The notes: a model not told the origin generated them from the sequence alone. A stretch of 64,000 nucleotides of DNA from Marinomonas shanghaiensis (GCF_003259175.1 NZ_QGOK01000016.1:1-64000), one strand, 5' to 3'. Shown: positions 7,949-17,732, counted from the first letter of the stretch. A program made the numbers and translations.

Positions 7949-9451
7949 CTACTTCATGGTTGGCATAGAAAATTCTGCGCCAGCGCGAAGGCCCGTTGGC
8001 CAGCGGGCCGTGATGGTTTTCATGCGAGTATAGAAACGCACGCCATCTGGTCCATGCATGTGCAACGGGCCAAACAAAGAACGTTTCCAGCCGCCAAAGC
8101 TATGGAAGGCCATGGGCACAGGAATGGGCACATTGACGCCCACCATGCCCACTTGAACGTCTTCACAGAACTGACGAGCGGTATCGCCATCACGGGTAAA
8201 GATTGACGTGCCATTACCGTATTCGTGGGCATTGATCATATCCAAGGCTTCTTGATAGCTGGTGGCCCGAACGACGCATAAAACAGGGCCGAAAATTTCT
8301 TCGTTATAGATGCGCATACCTTGTTTGACATTGTCGAATAAGGTTGGTCCAACGAAATAACCATGTTCATTGCCTGGGTAGACAAAATCGCGGCCATCGC
8401 GTACCAACGTCGCGCCTTCTTCCACACCAATGCCGATGTAGTCTTTGATTTTTGCGCAATGCTCTTTGGAGATGACGGGACCCATGTGCGCTTCTTCAGG
8501 TAAGCCGATACCTGGGCCGACTCGCATAGCATCGATTTCAGAGCTTAAGCTGTGGATCAAATTATCGGCCACGCTGTCGCCTACACAAACCGCAACAGAA
8601 ATCGCCATACAGCGCTCACCCGCTGAGCCGTAGGCCGCTCCCATGAGGGAACCAACGACTTGGCTTGGATCGGCATCTGGCATGACGATCATGTGGTTTT
8701 TAGCGCCGCCCAGTGCTTGTACGCGTTTACCATGGGCAGAAGCGGTTGCGTAAATGTATTCAGCAATAGGTGTTGAGCCAACAAAGCTCACTGCTTGAAC
8801 TCGTTCATCCGTTAGCAGTACATCTACCGCTTCTTTGTCGCCATTAACGATGTTGAAAACGCCATCAGGTAGGCCAGCCTCGGTCAGTAGTTCGGCTAAT
8901 CGCAGCGGTACGGAAGGATCTTTTTCTGAAGGCTTCATCACAAAGGTGTTACCGCAAGCAATAGCGACCGGGAACATCCACATTGGTACCATAGCAGGGA
9001 AGTTAAACGGTGAAATGCCAGCGCAAACGCCAAGTGGTTGCATCAAAGACATGCTGTCGACACCGCGGCCAACGTTCAGGCTATGCTCGCCTTTTTGTAG
9101 GTGTGGAATGCCGCAAGCAAATTCGACGACTTCGATACCACGGGTTAACTCACCTTTGGCATCGGAAAAAACTTTGCCGTGCTCGCTGGTGATCATCGCG
9201 GCGATTTCGTCTGCGTGCTGCTCTAACAAGGCTTTAAATTTAAACATAACGCGAGCACGGTTAAGCGGTGTGACCTTGCTCCATGTGTTAAACGCTTCAT
9301 GTGCTGAGGCAATCGCGGTGCGAGTTTCATCGGCGCTAGACAGCGCAACGTTAAGACTTTGTGCCCCCGTTGCTGGATTGTAAACTGGGCCCGTGCGACC
9401 GCTTTGGCTGGCCATGTGCTGACCGTTAATGTAGTTACCTAATGTTTGCAT
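7949..9451 (-). CDS. mmsA: CoA-acylating methylmalonate/malonate-semialdehyde dehydrogenase
   Basis: This 500-aa ALDH-family enzyme converts malonate semialdehyde plus CoA to acetyl-CoA and CO2 as the last inositol step (IolA role); it may also serve valine breakdown. The nucleophile is Cys281 in AGERCMAI. The usual general base Glu is absent, replaced by QALGGAKNH, as expected for the CoA-dependent subgroup. It is last in iolC-iolD-iolE-mmsA, 83 bp after iolE. The start at 9451 has an upstream TTAGGT; an in-frame ATG 21 bp earlier (9472) lies in a near-perfect repeat of the start region (MQTLG twice) and lacks a ribosome site. Confidence 0.95.
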   Translation of the reverse strand: MQTLGNYINGQHMASQSGRTGPVYNPATGAQSLNVALSSADETRTAIASAHEAFNTWSKVTPLNRARVMFKFKALLEQHADEIAAMITSEHGKVFSDAKGELTRGIEVVEFACGIPHLQKGEHSLNVGRGVDSMSLMQPLGVCAGISPFNFPAMVPMWMFPVAIACGNTFVMKPSEKDPSVPLRLAELLTEAGLPDGVFNIVNGDKEAVDVLLTDERVQAVSFVGSTPIAEYIYATASAHGKRVQALGGAKNHMIVMPDADPSQVVGSLMGAAYGSAGERCMAISVAVCVGDSVADNLIHSLSSEIDAMRVGPGIGLPEEAHMGPVISKEHCAKIKDYIGIGVEEGATLVRDGRDFVYPGNEHGYFVGPTLFDNVKQGMRIYNEEIFGPVLCVVRATSYQEALDMINAHEYGNGTSIFTRDGDTARQFCEDVQVGMVGVNVPIPVPMAFHSFGGWKRSLFGPLHMHGPDGVRFYTRMKTITARWPTGLRAGAEFSMPTMK

Positions 9452-9534
9452 GAGAGTACCTAACGTTTGCATGTGTTTTTTGTTGTCGTTAACTTGGGTG
9501 CTCTAGCGTTAACGACACGAATAAAAGCCGGTGA

Positions 9535-10434
9535 TTATTGGACGATGTCTATCCCAGATTCAGCGCATAGCGCTTTTAGGTTGTTTGCCCCCATTGTGGC
9601 GTAAGTTAATGGGTGCGCAACGGCTGGATCTTGCTCTGCCTCGACCACTAACCAACCAGAATAGTTGCTGGCTTTAAGTTGTTTGAACAAGCTGCTGTAA
9701 TCGATAAAGCCGTCGCCAGGTACAGTAAATACGCCATTTAACATGGCATTCAAGAAGCTTATATCGCGGTTCTTAGCGTCCTTTAAGATCTCAGGGCGAA
9801 GATCTTTGCAATGTACGTGAATAATGCGATCCGCGTGTTTTGCTTGAACTTCTAGTGGGTTACCACCAGCAAACGTCATATGACCTGTGTCTAATAGCAA
9901 ACCAACAGAATGACCAGTGTGTTTCATCAATAAATCAACTTCGTGTTGGCTTTCAATGACGGTTCCCATATGGTGGTGGTAAGCAATTTGCACCCCTTCA
10001 GATAGGCAGTAGTCTGCGACTTGAGTGAGTTTTTTACTCATCTCAGCGATTTTTTCTTCGCTGATAATAGGGCGATGCGATAAGGGGGTTTCTATTTGTC
10101 CATGGATACATCCCGTTACTTCGCAGTACACCATGGCTTTTGCACCAAGGGATTTCAATAAATGAAGATGTGGCTTAATGGCCTCAATTTCTTCTTCGAC
10201 ACTGCGCGTTAATAATTCGCCGCTGAACCAGCCTGAAACCAAGTCCAAACCATGTGCTTTTAGAATAGGGCCAAGTACTTCTGGTGTGCGAGGGAACTTT
10301 TGACCTAACTCAAAGCCACTAAATCCCGCTTGTTTGCCTTCTGTTAAACAGGTTTCAAGGGAGGTTTCTGCGCCCAGTGTGGGTAGGTCGTCGTTTGTCC
10401 AAGTTAATGGGTTAATGCCGATTCTGACGCTCAT
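9535..10434 (-). CDS. iolE: myo-Inosose-2 dehydratase
   Basis: This 299-aa TIM-barrel protein of the AP-endonuclease-2 / xylose-isomerase-like fold dehydrates 2-keto-myo-inositol to the trihydroxycyclohexane-dione used by IolD. The IolE N-terminus (RIGINPLTWTNDDLP) and the metal-site segments IAYHHHMGTVIES, LLLDTGHMTFAGG, VHCKDLRPE and VVEAEQD are all present. Length is usual for IolE. It sits between iolD (42-bp gap) and mmsA in the leftward operon. Confidence 0.95.
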   Translation of the reverse strand: MSVRIGINPLTWTNDDLPTLGAETSLETCLTEGKQAGFSGFELGQKFPRTPEVLGPILKAHGLDLVSGWFSGELLTRSVEEEIEAIKPHLHLLKSLGAKAMVYCEVTGCIHGQIETPLSHRPIISEEKIAEMSKKLTQVADYCLSEGVQIAYHHHMGTVIESQHEVDLLMKHTGHSVGLLLDTGHMTFAGGNPLEVQAKHADRIIHVHCKDLRPEILKDAKNRDISFLNAMLNGVFTVPGDGFIDYSSLFKQLKASNYSGWLVVEAEQDPAVAHPLTYATMGANNLKALCAESGIDIVQ

Positions 10435-10476
10435 ATTATTATTCTCCGATCAGTAAATGCGAAATGATGTTCAGTA

Positions 10477-12327
10477 TTACAAGTGTTTAAATTGAGCTGC
10501 TTTACGTAGTTCGTATTCCTTGCGAGCGTCGCTGACTTGTTTGCGCTCTGAGACTTCAGCTAATGCGACATCCCACCAATGTCCGCCTTCTGCTGTCGTT
10601 TTCAGCGGATCGGTATCTAAGGTGATGATATAACTGATAGGGGAGCTCTTAGCGCGCACAAGGGCTTGCTCTAATTCCGCGATGTTGGCGACTTTTTCAG
10701 CGTTAGCGCCAAGTGCCCTGGCATGAGCCGCAAAGTCGGTTTTAGGCGCGCCTTCAGGCACACTAAAACAATCGTTTAAAAGGTTGTTAAAGCCTGCACC
10801 GCCACCGGCTTGTTGCAAACGGTTAATACAGCCAAAGCCTCGGTTGTCTAGCACAACAGCGATGATTTTTTGGCCTAACATGACAGAGGTAGCGATTTCT
10901 GAGTTGAGCATTAGGTAAGAACCGTCGCCCACCATGACGAACACTTCGGATTCAGGGCTTGCCATTTTGGCACCTAAGCCACCGGCCAATTCATAGCCCA
11001 TGCAGGAATAGCCGTATTCCATGTGGTAGCCGCGGTGGTAACGCGTCCGCCATAATTTTTGTAATTCACCTGGTAAACCACCTGCTGCGCACACCACCAT
11101 GTCTTTCTCGTCAGCTGCGCGATTGACGGCCCCAATGACCTCGGCATCACTGGGCAAATTTGTGCCTTTATCCATGGTCGCTTGATCGACAATATGTTGC
11201 CAACTGGCGCGCTCGTTTTCGGCTCTATCAACCCAAGAAGACTCTATTTTCCAGCCTTGCAGTGCGTTACTTAATAGTGGCAGAGTTGCTTTTGCGTCTC
11301 CTACTAGCGCTTGGCTCTTATGTTTGATGGCATCAAAGGAAGCCACGTTTAGGCTGACAATTTTTGCATTAGAATGGATAAGAGAACGAGAGCCTGAGGT
11401 GAAGTCACCAAGGCGAGTACCGACGGCAATAATCAAATCCGCGTCAGCACATAGGCTGTTTGTTGAGGCCGCGCCTGTGACGCCTACGCTTCCCATATTG
11501 TGTTTATGATCCCAAGGCAGGGCGCCTTTGCCGGCTTGTGTTTCACCTACTGGCAGTTTGAATTGGCTGACAAAGCTATCGAACTCTTTAAGTGCGCCAG
11601 AATAATGAAGACCACCGCCAGCAATAACGACTGGTTTTTTGGCTTGTCGAATCAGTTTAAGCGCGTCGTTTAGTTCGTAATAATCTGGCGTTTGGCGGCG
11701 TAGACGATGGACCTTTTCGGCGAAGAAGCTAACAGGGTAGTCGAATGCCATCGTTTGCACGTCTTGCGGTAAGGCTAAGGTGGCAGGGCCGCATTCTATC
11801 GGATCTGTGAGCACGCGCATGGCTTGCGGTAATGAGGTTAACAGCTGCTCAGGACGTGTAATGCGATCAAAAAAGCGACTGACTGGGCGAAAACAATCAT
11901 TCGACGTAATGGTCATGTCTTGGAAGCTTTCGACTTGTTGGAGCACTGGATCTGGCATACGAGTGGCAAAAGTATCGCCCGGAAGAAACAAGACAGGAAT
12001 ACGGTTCACATGTGCCACGGCTGCTGCCGTCACCATGTTCACCGCCCCAGGGCCTGCTGAGGCGGTACAAGCCATCATCTGTTGGCGATTTTTGGTTTTT
12101 GCAAAGGCAATAGCGGCATGCGCCATGCCTTGTTCGTTGTGTGCGCGATAAGTCGGTAGTTTATCTTTTACTTGGTAAAGCGCTTCGCCAAGACCGGCGA
12201 CATTACCGTGACCAAAAATCCCCCATACGCCAGCAAACATGGGGTGAATGCCATTCTCTGTTTCTATCTTTTGCGCCATCATGAAGCGGACGACGGCTTG
12301 GGCCATGGTAAGTTGTATTGTTGTCAT
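10477..12327 (-). CDS. iolD: 3D-(3,5/4)-trihydroxycyclohexane-1,2-dione hydrolase (ThDP enzyme)
   Basis: This 616-aa thiamine-diphosphate enzyme opens the inositol-derived ring to 5-deoxy-D-glucuronate. The catalytic Glu lies in YRAHNEQGMAHAA near the N-terminus. The ThDP motif starts at VGDGSYLMLNSEIATS and ends in LDNRGFG, in the C-terminal third. The start at 12327 (MTTIQLTMAQ) has AAAGGA upstream. It follows iolC by only 11 bp, so the two are co-transcribed. Confidence 0.96.
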   Translation of the reverse strand: MTTIQLTMAQAVVRFMMAQKIETENGIHPMFAGVWGIFGHGNVAGLGEALYQVKDKLPTYRAHNEQGMAHAAIAFAKTKNRQQMMACTASAGPGAVNMVTAAAVAHVNRIPVLFLPGDTFATRMPDPVLQQVESFQDMTITSNDCFRPVSRFFDRITRPEQLLTSLPQAMRVLTDPIECGPATLALPQDVQTMAFDYPVSFFAEKVHRLRRQTPDYYELNDALKLIRQAKKPVVIAGGGLHYSGALKEFDSFVSQFKLPVGETQAGKGALPWDHKHNMGSVGVTGAASTNSLCADADLIIAVGTRLGDFTSGSRSLIHSNAKIVSLNVASFDAIKHKSQALVGDAKATLPLLSNALQGWKIESSWVDRAENERASWQHIVDQATMDKGTNLPSDAEVIGAVNRAADEKDMVVCAAGGLPGELQKLWRTRYHRGYHMEYGYSCMGYELAGGLGAKMASPESEVFVMVGDGSYLMLNSEIATSVMLGQKIIAVVLDNRGFGCINRLQQAGGGAGFNNLLNDCFSVPEGAPKTDFAAHARALGANAEKVANIAELEQALVRAKSSPISYIITLDTDPLKTTAEGGHWWDVALAEVSERKQVSDARKEYELRKAAQFKHL

Positions 12328-12338
12328 GTGAATTTCCT

Positions 12339-14291
12339 TTAAGCCTGTTTCTGTTGTGGCTGCTTCTGGTGAGACTGAGCGGTGTGGCGTTCTTTCCAAT
12401 AAGAGACGAGTTCCAAATAGTTCGACACGATGGCATCGATAAATTGTTGATCGCTATAACGATTTGCTAACCACTCTCGGCTCGGTTCGCTAAAAATAGA
12501 ACGACCCACCGCGAAGCCTTTGCAAATGTCGAATCCCGCGCTGTTAGCGAAGCCTTCTTTGAGTTCGTTCATGGGCGCGTCTAAACCTAGCATGACCACA
12601 CCACGACAGTGTTGATCGTGATGCTGAATAATGTCTGTAATCGCTTGCCAATTTGCTTTTGATTGAGGTGGCAGCTTCCACCAATCTGGACGAACATCTA
12701 GGTGGTAAAAACGTTTCATGGCATTTGTGAAAAGGCTGTCATCAAAGGCTTTGTCTCGTGGTGGAATAATCTCCAATAACAATTCATGGCCCGAAGCGCA
12801 GCATGCGTTATAGAGCTCAACAACTTGGCGTTCTTGTGCGACGCGTAGGTCTATTTCATCTTGCGAATGGTAGAAAACGAGACATTTTACGATGTGCTCT
12901 TTTGGCCAGCTTTTTAGGCGAGAACCGATGCTCCGGCCGCCTTCTAACTCGATAGGGCGAGAGCTTGGAAGTTCCACTGGACGACCAATCCAAAGGCCGC
13001 GCCCCGTCACCGCATTGAGTGCATCTTGTCCATAAGTATCGTCAATCAAGACGCCATATTGACTGCCTCCTAGCTGACGAGAACCCACATCTAAGGCATC
13101 GACTAATAGACGTTTGAGCGTCTTAATTCGGACCGGATCGGCACCTTCTTCACGAGCCATATCAAAGAGCTGTTTACGATGATCAAAGGCAAAAATACAC
13201 AGGTCTTGCCAGTCATAAGGTAGCCTTTCTGTGGTGACTCGGTGTAGATGGTTCAGTTCACGATCTAAATCCGGACGTTTAATGTGTGCCGCACGAGCAA
13301 GATAGTTGTCCAATTCTTCTGCGCTTGGAATGGCGGGAGCACAACCATGACGCGAAACCACCAAAGCGCCACATGCATTGGCATAAGCACAAGACTTTTC
13401 GGCGGATTCGCCGCGTATCCAGCCTCGCAAGAAGCCACTCATAAAAGCGTCGCCTGCTCCAAGCACATTGAGTACCTCAACGCGAACGCCAATATGTCGT
13501 TCAAAGTCGTCCATTGTGTCAGGAATCGCATCTTCCAGTACGGTGCAACCTTGAGAACCCAGTTTCAGCACTATCGTGGCCTTGCTGAGCGCCCTGATTT
13601 TTTTCAGTGCGGTAATGGTATCTGTGCTGCCACCCGCAATATGTATTTCTTCTTCTGTGCCAACAATCAGATCAAAATCCGCCAGAATACTTTGCAAGTG
13701 TGCTGAGACTTTGTCATTGGAAATAAAGCGGGTTTCACCATCGCCTGGGTTGGTTAGTCCCCAAAGAACAGGGCGATAGTCGATATCCAGAGCGCATTTT
13801 GTGCCTGCTTGTTTAGCATAAGCAATGGCTTGTTTACTGGTTTCGTACGTACTTTCTGTTGAAAAATGAGTGCCTGTAATGACGAGGGCTTTGGCTGAAC
13901 CAATAAAATCCGCATCAAAGTCGTCTTTACTCACGGCCATGTCAGCACAATCATTGCGGTAGAAAATGAGTGGGAAAGTGTCTTGGTCTTTGATGCCTAA
14001 TACGACCAACGCCGTTAAGCGCTCTGGGTCTGTAATAACATGGCTGGTGTCGACACCTGCACGGGCTAATTCTTCTCTAACAAAGCGCCCCATGTGTTCA
14101 TTGCCCACTCGAGTGAGCATCGCACTTTTTAAGCCAAGACGAGCCGTACCAAAGGCCATATTGCCAGAAGAGCCACCGAGATATTTTGCAAAACTGCTGA
14201 CATCTTCTAAACGACTGCCTATTTGTTCTGAATACATATCGACCGCAGCGCGTCCAAGACAAATCAGATCTAACGTTTTATCTTTGAGCAT
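12339..14291 (-). CDS. iolC: 5-Dehydro-2-deoxygluconokinase fused to a DUF2090 aldolase-like domain
   Basis: This 650-aa fusion phosphorylates 2-deoxy-5-keto-D-gluconate. The PfkB kinase domain (about 1-325) carries GGSSGNMAFGTARLG and the anion-hole signature LNVLGAGDAFMSGFLRG. From about residue 335 (DWQDLCIFAFDHRKQLFDMA) runs a DUF2090 domain. In proteobacteria this domain is thought to do the following aldol cleavage to DHAP and malonate semialdehyde (IolJ role); I regard that as plausible rather than proven. It is first in iolC-iolD-iolE-mmsA, with a GAATATATATTC site 108 bp upstream. Confidence 0.94.
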   Translation of the reverse strand: MLKDKTLDLICLGRAAVDMYSEQIGSRLEDVSSFAKYLGGSSGNMAFGTARLGLKSAMLTRVGNEHMGRFVREELARAGVDTSHVITDPERLTALVVLGIKDQDTFPLIFYRNDCADMAVSKDDFDADFIGSAKALVITGTHFSTESTYETSKQAIAYAKQAGTKCALDIDYRPVLWGLTNPGDGETRFISNDKVSAHLQSILADFDLIVGTEEEIHIAGGSTDTITALKKIRALSKATIVLKLGSQGCTVLEDAIPDTMDDFERHIGVRVEVLNVLGAGDAFMSGFLRGWIRGESAEKSCAYANACGALVVSRHGCAPAIPSAEELDNYLARAAHIKRPDLDRELNHLHRVTTERLPYDWQDLCIFAFDHRKQLFDMAREEGADPVRIKTLKRLLVDALDVGSRQLGGSQYGVLIDDTYGQDALNAVTGRGLWIGRPVELPSSRPIELEGGRSIGSRLKSWPKEHIVKCLVFYHSQDEIDLRVAQERQVVELYNACCASGHELLLEIIPPRDKAFDDSLFTNAMKRFYHLDVRPDWWKLPPQSKANWQAITDIIQHHDQHCRGVVMLGLDAPMNELKEGFANSAGFDICKGFAVGRSIFSEPSREWLANRYSDQQFIDAIVSNYLELVSYWKERHTAQSHQKQPQQKQA

Positions 14292-14395
14292 GGTTCTTCA
14301 TCTCCTGTATCAGCCGAAATGACAACAAGGTGAATAGTACTTTGTCGAAAATGAAGTGGCTGTTTTTTTTATTGTGTAAACTACCTTCGAAGATA

Positions 14396-14413
14396 ATAGA
14401 ATATATATTCTAT
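14396..14413. promoter_or_regulatory. Putative IolR operator in front of iolC
   Basis: An 18-bp perfect palindrome with arms ATAGAAT/ATTCTAT contains GAA-N6-TTC (14399-14410). It lies in the AT-rich region upstream of iolC. It matches the GGAA-N6-TTCC type of site reported for RpiR-family IolR in rhizobia, and similar sites occur at 17733, 17762 and 23057 in this window. Confidence 0.6.
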
Positions 14414-14553
14414 ATTTTCAATATATTAGAACAAAATTTTCCATAATGTTTTTTTATAAAAAAACTATATAAAACAATGTTTTGTTGTTTTTTATGAGAT
14501 TTATAAAAACACGTCATGCCAATGCAGGGAACGGAATCGCCTACTTTGGAAGG

Positions 14554-14577
14554 GTCGCCATGTGATGGCATGGCGAC
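14554..14577. terminator. Hairpin between iolG and iolC, terminator-like without U-run
   Basis: GTCGCCATG (14554-14562) pairs perfectly with CATGGCGAC (14569-14577) around a 6-nt loop, just past the iolG stop codon. No U-run follows on either strand, so it may be an mRNA 3' end stabiliser or a factor-assisted terminator. Confidence 0.5.
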
Positions 14578-14586
14578 AAGGCAAGG

Positions 14587-15600
14587 CTATGAACGGTAGA
14601 ACTCTGGGCGATTAGGCAAGTTGATTGGTTCAATTAAGCCGCTTTCTTGGGCTTTCACACAGGCATCGCCAGATACCGCGGCAGCAAGGCCATTCCATGA
14701 AGAGGGGCCAGTCAACTTACCTGCTTGAACACCATTGATGAAGTCTTGCAGTTCAACATCATAGGATTCAATAAAGCGGTCTTTCCAATCCGTTAGGATG
14801 GCTTGTCCTAAGTTGGCGTTTTTACGCATGCTTAATGCTTGAGGTTCTGGCAAATTCGCGACACCTTCTTCGCCGACGACAGAACATTGGATGTCGTAAC
14901 CATATTGGCAATTCACGAAAACCTCTACGTCTATGCGAGTGCCTTTCTTCGTTTCCAGCATGACGATTTGTGGGTCGGCAACTTTGCTGTGAGCGTATTT
15001 TGATTTGCGAGGGAAAACGACTTGGGCAGACACATATTCGTCATCTAGTAGCCAGCGGAATACGTCTAATTCGTGGATAAGCGTGTCATGAATCGCCATC
15101 GGTGTGATGTACATTTCAGGTACACTTGGGTTTCGGTGCGCTGCGTGAATCATTAATGGCTCACCAATAGCACCAGAGTCAATGGCTTGTTTTAGCATTT
15201 TGTAACCAGAGTCGTATGGGCGCATGAAGCCAACTTGTACAAGGCGCTTTCCCGCGGCCATTTCAGCGTCTATGATGTTCTGACAGCCTCGAGCTGTGGT
15301 TGCTAATGGTTTTTCGCAGAATACGTATTTGCCGGCTTTGATGGCGGCCAGTACGTATTCCTCGTGAGTGCCGCCCCATGACGTTACCAATACAGCATCT
15401 ACGTCGCCTTTTTCAATCAGCTCATGGCCATCTTTATAAATGGTTGCGTTAAGTCCTAATGATTTTTTTACTTTTTCTGCTTGTTCTTGGTTCACGTCCG
15501 TCAGTGCAATGACTTCTGCGCCGGTGAGTGCATTTGTTATGCGTCGAGTGTGGTCTGCGCCGATAGCACCGGTGCCAATTACGCCAATTTTAAGTGTCAT
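14587..15600 (-). CDS. iolG: Inositol 2-dehydrogenase (GFO/IDH/MocA family)
   Basis: This 337-aa NAD-dependent enzyme oxidises myo-inositol to 2-keto-myo-inositol, the first pathway step. The Rossmann motif [13 protein letters not shown] is at the N-terminus. CEKPLATT supplies the catalytic Lys at about 97, and [15 protein letters not shown] supplies the Asp/His pair of this family. The start at 15600 (MTLKIGV) has AAAGGA upstream; an ATG at 15618 overlaps that ribosome site. It is last in iolI-iolH-iolG. Confidence 0.93.
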   Translation of the reverse strand: MTLKIGVIGTGAIGADHTRRITNALTGAEVIALTDVNQEQAEKVKKSLGLNATIYKDGHELIEKGDVDAVLVTSWGGTHEEYVLAAIKAGKYVFCEKPLATTARGCQNIIDAEMAAGKRLVQVGFMRPYDSGYKMLKQAIDSGAIGEPLMIHAAHRNPSVPEMYITPMAIHDTLIHELDVFRWLLDDEYVSAQVVFPRKSKYAHSKVADPQIVMLETKKGTRIDVEVFVNCQYGYDIQCSVVGEEGVANLPEPQALSMRKNANLGQAILTDWKDRFIESYDVELQDFINGVQAGKLTGPSSWNGLAAAVSGDACVKAQESGLIEPINLPNRPEFYRS

Positions 15601-15652
15601 GTTGCTTTCCTTTATCATTATTTTAATAGCGCGGGTTGTTTATAACGGTTGG

Positions 15653-16555
15653 TTATTTCCAATACTTGTCGACGTAGCGCTGGATCTCATCGCGCATAAA
15701 ACGAGACGATTGCTCCGCTCTTTCATCCCATGCAAAGACGCAGCTGGACAGCACGCCATCAAAGCCAATTTCATGCAGGGTTTTAAAGAAGGTATCCCAA
15801 TCAATTTCACCTTCTCCTATGTCTAAATGCTGGTGGACGCGAGCATTAGAGCCAGGTGGGTTGACGATATAACGTAGCTGCGACGAGCCTTTATGGTTGT
15901 AGGTATCTGCTACTCGTGCATGCTGCAAAACACCTTTGGTGGCGCGAATCGTCTCGGCTAAATCCTCCCCATAGTAGAAAGAGTGGGGCGCAATATAAGA
16001 GCACTGAACCGCCGGCGAGTTAATGGTTTTGATGATATCGATAGCAGGAGCCATCTCTTCCACCCAATCTTCTGGGTGCGGCTCTACACATAAGGTCAGC
16101 CCTTCTTTTTCCAACAGAGGAACCAGCACGTCCATTGAACGCCAAAAGGCATTTTCACACGCTTCAGGTGTGTGAATGCCTTGACGGTCTGCATTGGAAC
16201 GTTCAGGAGAACCACCACGGCCAAATTCAGAAATTAATAATGGGTTACCCAGTTCGACGGCGATTTCAATGGTTCGTTTCCAATTGTCCATGGCCATTTT
16301 CCATTCGTCTTCGTATGGACTAGACCAACGATACATGGGCTGGAGAGTGGACAATGAAATGTCGTGATCTTTCATGGCTTTTTTAAAGCTTTGCAAGCGC
16401 TCAGGGTAAACGCGAGGACGAGTCCACCATTGTAAAAAGTCAGCACGAGGAGACAATTCAATGTGGTCGTAACCCATGTCTTTTGTCGCTCTGCACAGCG
16501 CTTCCAAAGAAAGGTGGCGGTGCATGTAAGGATCGAGTGCAATTTTCATAGTCAT
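15653..16555 (-). CDS. Sugar phosphate isomerase/epimerase, IolH-like
   Basis: This 300-aa TIM-barrel protein of the AP-endonuclease-2 superfamily starts MTMKIALDPYMHRHLSLEAL. Typical metal-site segments are visible: CVEPHPEDW, HARVADTYNHKG, GEGEIDWDTFFKTL. It lies between the IolI-like gene (43-bp gap) and iolG (52-bp gap) in one leftward operon. IolH proteins occur in many inositol clusters without an agreed reaction. As iolB is absent here, this protein or its neighbour might do the 5-deoxyglucuronate isomerase step; that is speculation. Confidence 0.8.
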   Translation of the reverse strand: MTMKIALDPYMHRHLSLEALCRATKDMGYDHIELSPRADFLQWWTRPRVYPERLQSFKKAMKDHDISLSTLQPMYRWSSPYEDEWKMAMDNWKRTIEIAVELGNPLLISEFGRGGSPERSNADRQGIHTPEACENAFWRSMDVLVPLLEKEGLTLCVEPHPEDWVEEMAPAIDIIKTINSPAVQCSYIAPHSFYYGEDLAETIRATKGVLQHARVADTYNHKGSSQLRYIVNPPGSNARVHQHLDIGEGEIDWDTFFKTLHEIGFDGVLSSCVFAWDERAEQSSRFMRDEIQRYVDKYWK

Positions 16556-16598
16556 AAAAACCTTAAATGTATTTTTATAGAAGGAATTTGGTCAGTGA

Positions 16599-17405
16599 TT
16601 ATTGAGTTAATGATTGGTTCACAAAATCAATGCTGTCTTGAACCGCTTGTTTTGGGTTTGGAAGGTCCCACACTTTTTTAGAGAAAGGTTCGAATGACAC
16701 TGGGCCTGCATAACCTGCTGCCAGTAAAGTGCGGAGCTGCTCAATATTGTCTAAACGATCTTTGGGACCGACTAGCACTCGGTCGCCGTCTAGCATGTCG
16801 TTGAAAGCTATGTCGTCTTCTAGGCCAGAGATATGAATGAGCCCCGTGCGCTCGGGAAAGAATTCCTCTTCACCAGCGCCTTTGTGGTGAAATGTGTCGT
16901 GAACGAGAGAGAATCTATCTTGCTGGCCAATCGCATCAATGGCTTCTATAGCCACGCGTTTAGAACGAAGTGAAGATATTGGGAAGCCTAATGGTTCTAC
17001 GAAACCTTTTAGATCAAATTCTTCGAGAATTTTTGCGAGTTCAGAAAGCGCGTATTTGAGGTCGTCGAAGCTTACCTCATTACCATCATTTAAAGGGCAT
17101 ACGACTAAACCTTCCGCCTTTGCTGCCTTTGCCAGAGTCGCCATTTCACGGGCTTGTTGGGCGCGTTCTTCATTCCATACGTTGAAAGGGTAGAGTGCAT
17201 TGATGGATAACACTTTAATGTTTAATTCGTTTGCAAGTTGACCTGCCATTTCAGCAGACGCCCTATCGGTTAGACTGTTTTCACCAACATCGTTGCGAAA
17301 CTCAACGGTTTGCGCTCCGAGTTGTGATGAAAACATGAGAAAGTCTTTCAAAGAGTAAGCGGGGCAAACCATGTGGTTTAAACCAAATTTAGGGAGTGTG
17401 GACAT
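16599..17405 (-). CDS. TIM-barrel isomerase, IolI-like (2-keto-myo-inositol isomerase)
   Basis: This 268-aa AP-endonuclease-2 superfamily protein begins PKFGLNHMVCPAYSLKDFL. Conserved metal-binding positions appear in KGFVEPLGFP, SLVHDTFHHKG, LIHISGLED and GPVSFEPFSKKVW. Size and sequence style fit IolI, which interconverts inosose isomers so that other inositol stereoisomers (D-chiro and others) can enter the path. It is first in the leftward iolI-iolH-iolG operon. The divergent 525-bp region upstream holds two putative IolR sites. Confidence 0.78.
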   Translation of the reverse strand: MSTLPKFGLNHMVCPAYSLKDFLMFSSQLGAQTVEFRNDVGENSLTDRASAEMAGQLANELNIKVLSINALYPFNVWNEERAQQAREMATLAKAAKAEGLVVCPLNDGNEVSFDDLKYALSELAKILEEFDLKGFVEPLGFPISSLRSKRVAIEAIDAIGQQDRFSLVHDTFHHKGAGEEEFFPERTGLIHISGLEDDIAFNDMLDGDRVLVGPKDRLDNIEQLRTLLAAGYAGPVSFEPFSKKVWDLPNPKQAVQDSIDFVNQSLTQ

Positions 17406-17732
17406 GAATTAACACCTTTATTGAGTATCGCTCATGATTCATCTTATTAAGATAAGCCCTATGCGAAGTGGGTTTTAGAATTATTTTTCCATTTTTATAG
17501 TAGCTCTGAAAAAAAAATATCGTCAATCAGGTTTGTTGTTATTCCCTCATATTCCATCAAAAAACATCATTTCTAGAAAATAATACTTAGGTGTTTCTTT
17601 ACCGTGTTGGCCTACCCATGACTTTTGAGCGTGTTAAAAGGTGTGACAGAGGAAGACAAAATGGGAGGCGGTTTTACTCTGCTATTAAATTACATTTTAG
17701 ACTTGACAACGGTGGCAATATCAATCAAATTG

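Noticed and set aside
8835..9383. 182-codon open frame on the + strand
   Set aside because: It lies fully antisense to mmsA, whose protein is a clear family member with catalytic residues; the antisense product is Ser/Pro/Thr-rich low-quality sequence without a ribosome site.
12328..12399. 24-codon extension of iolD
   Set aside because: It overlaps the end of iolC, and the ATG at 12327 has a good ribosome site and matches family N-termini.
13284..13706. 140-codon open frame on the + strand within iolC
   Set aside because: The opposite strand encodes the well-supported IolC fusion; the + frame shows no family features.
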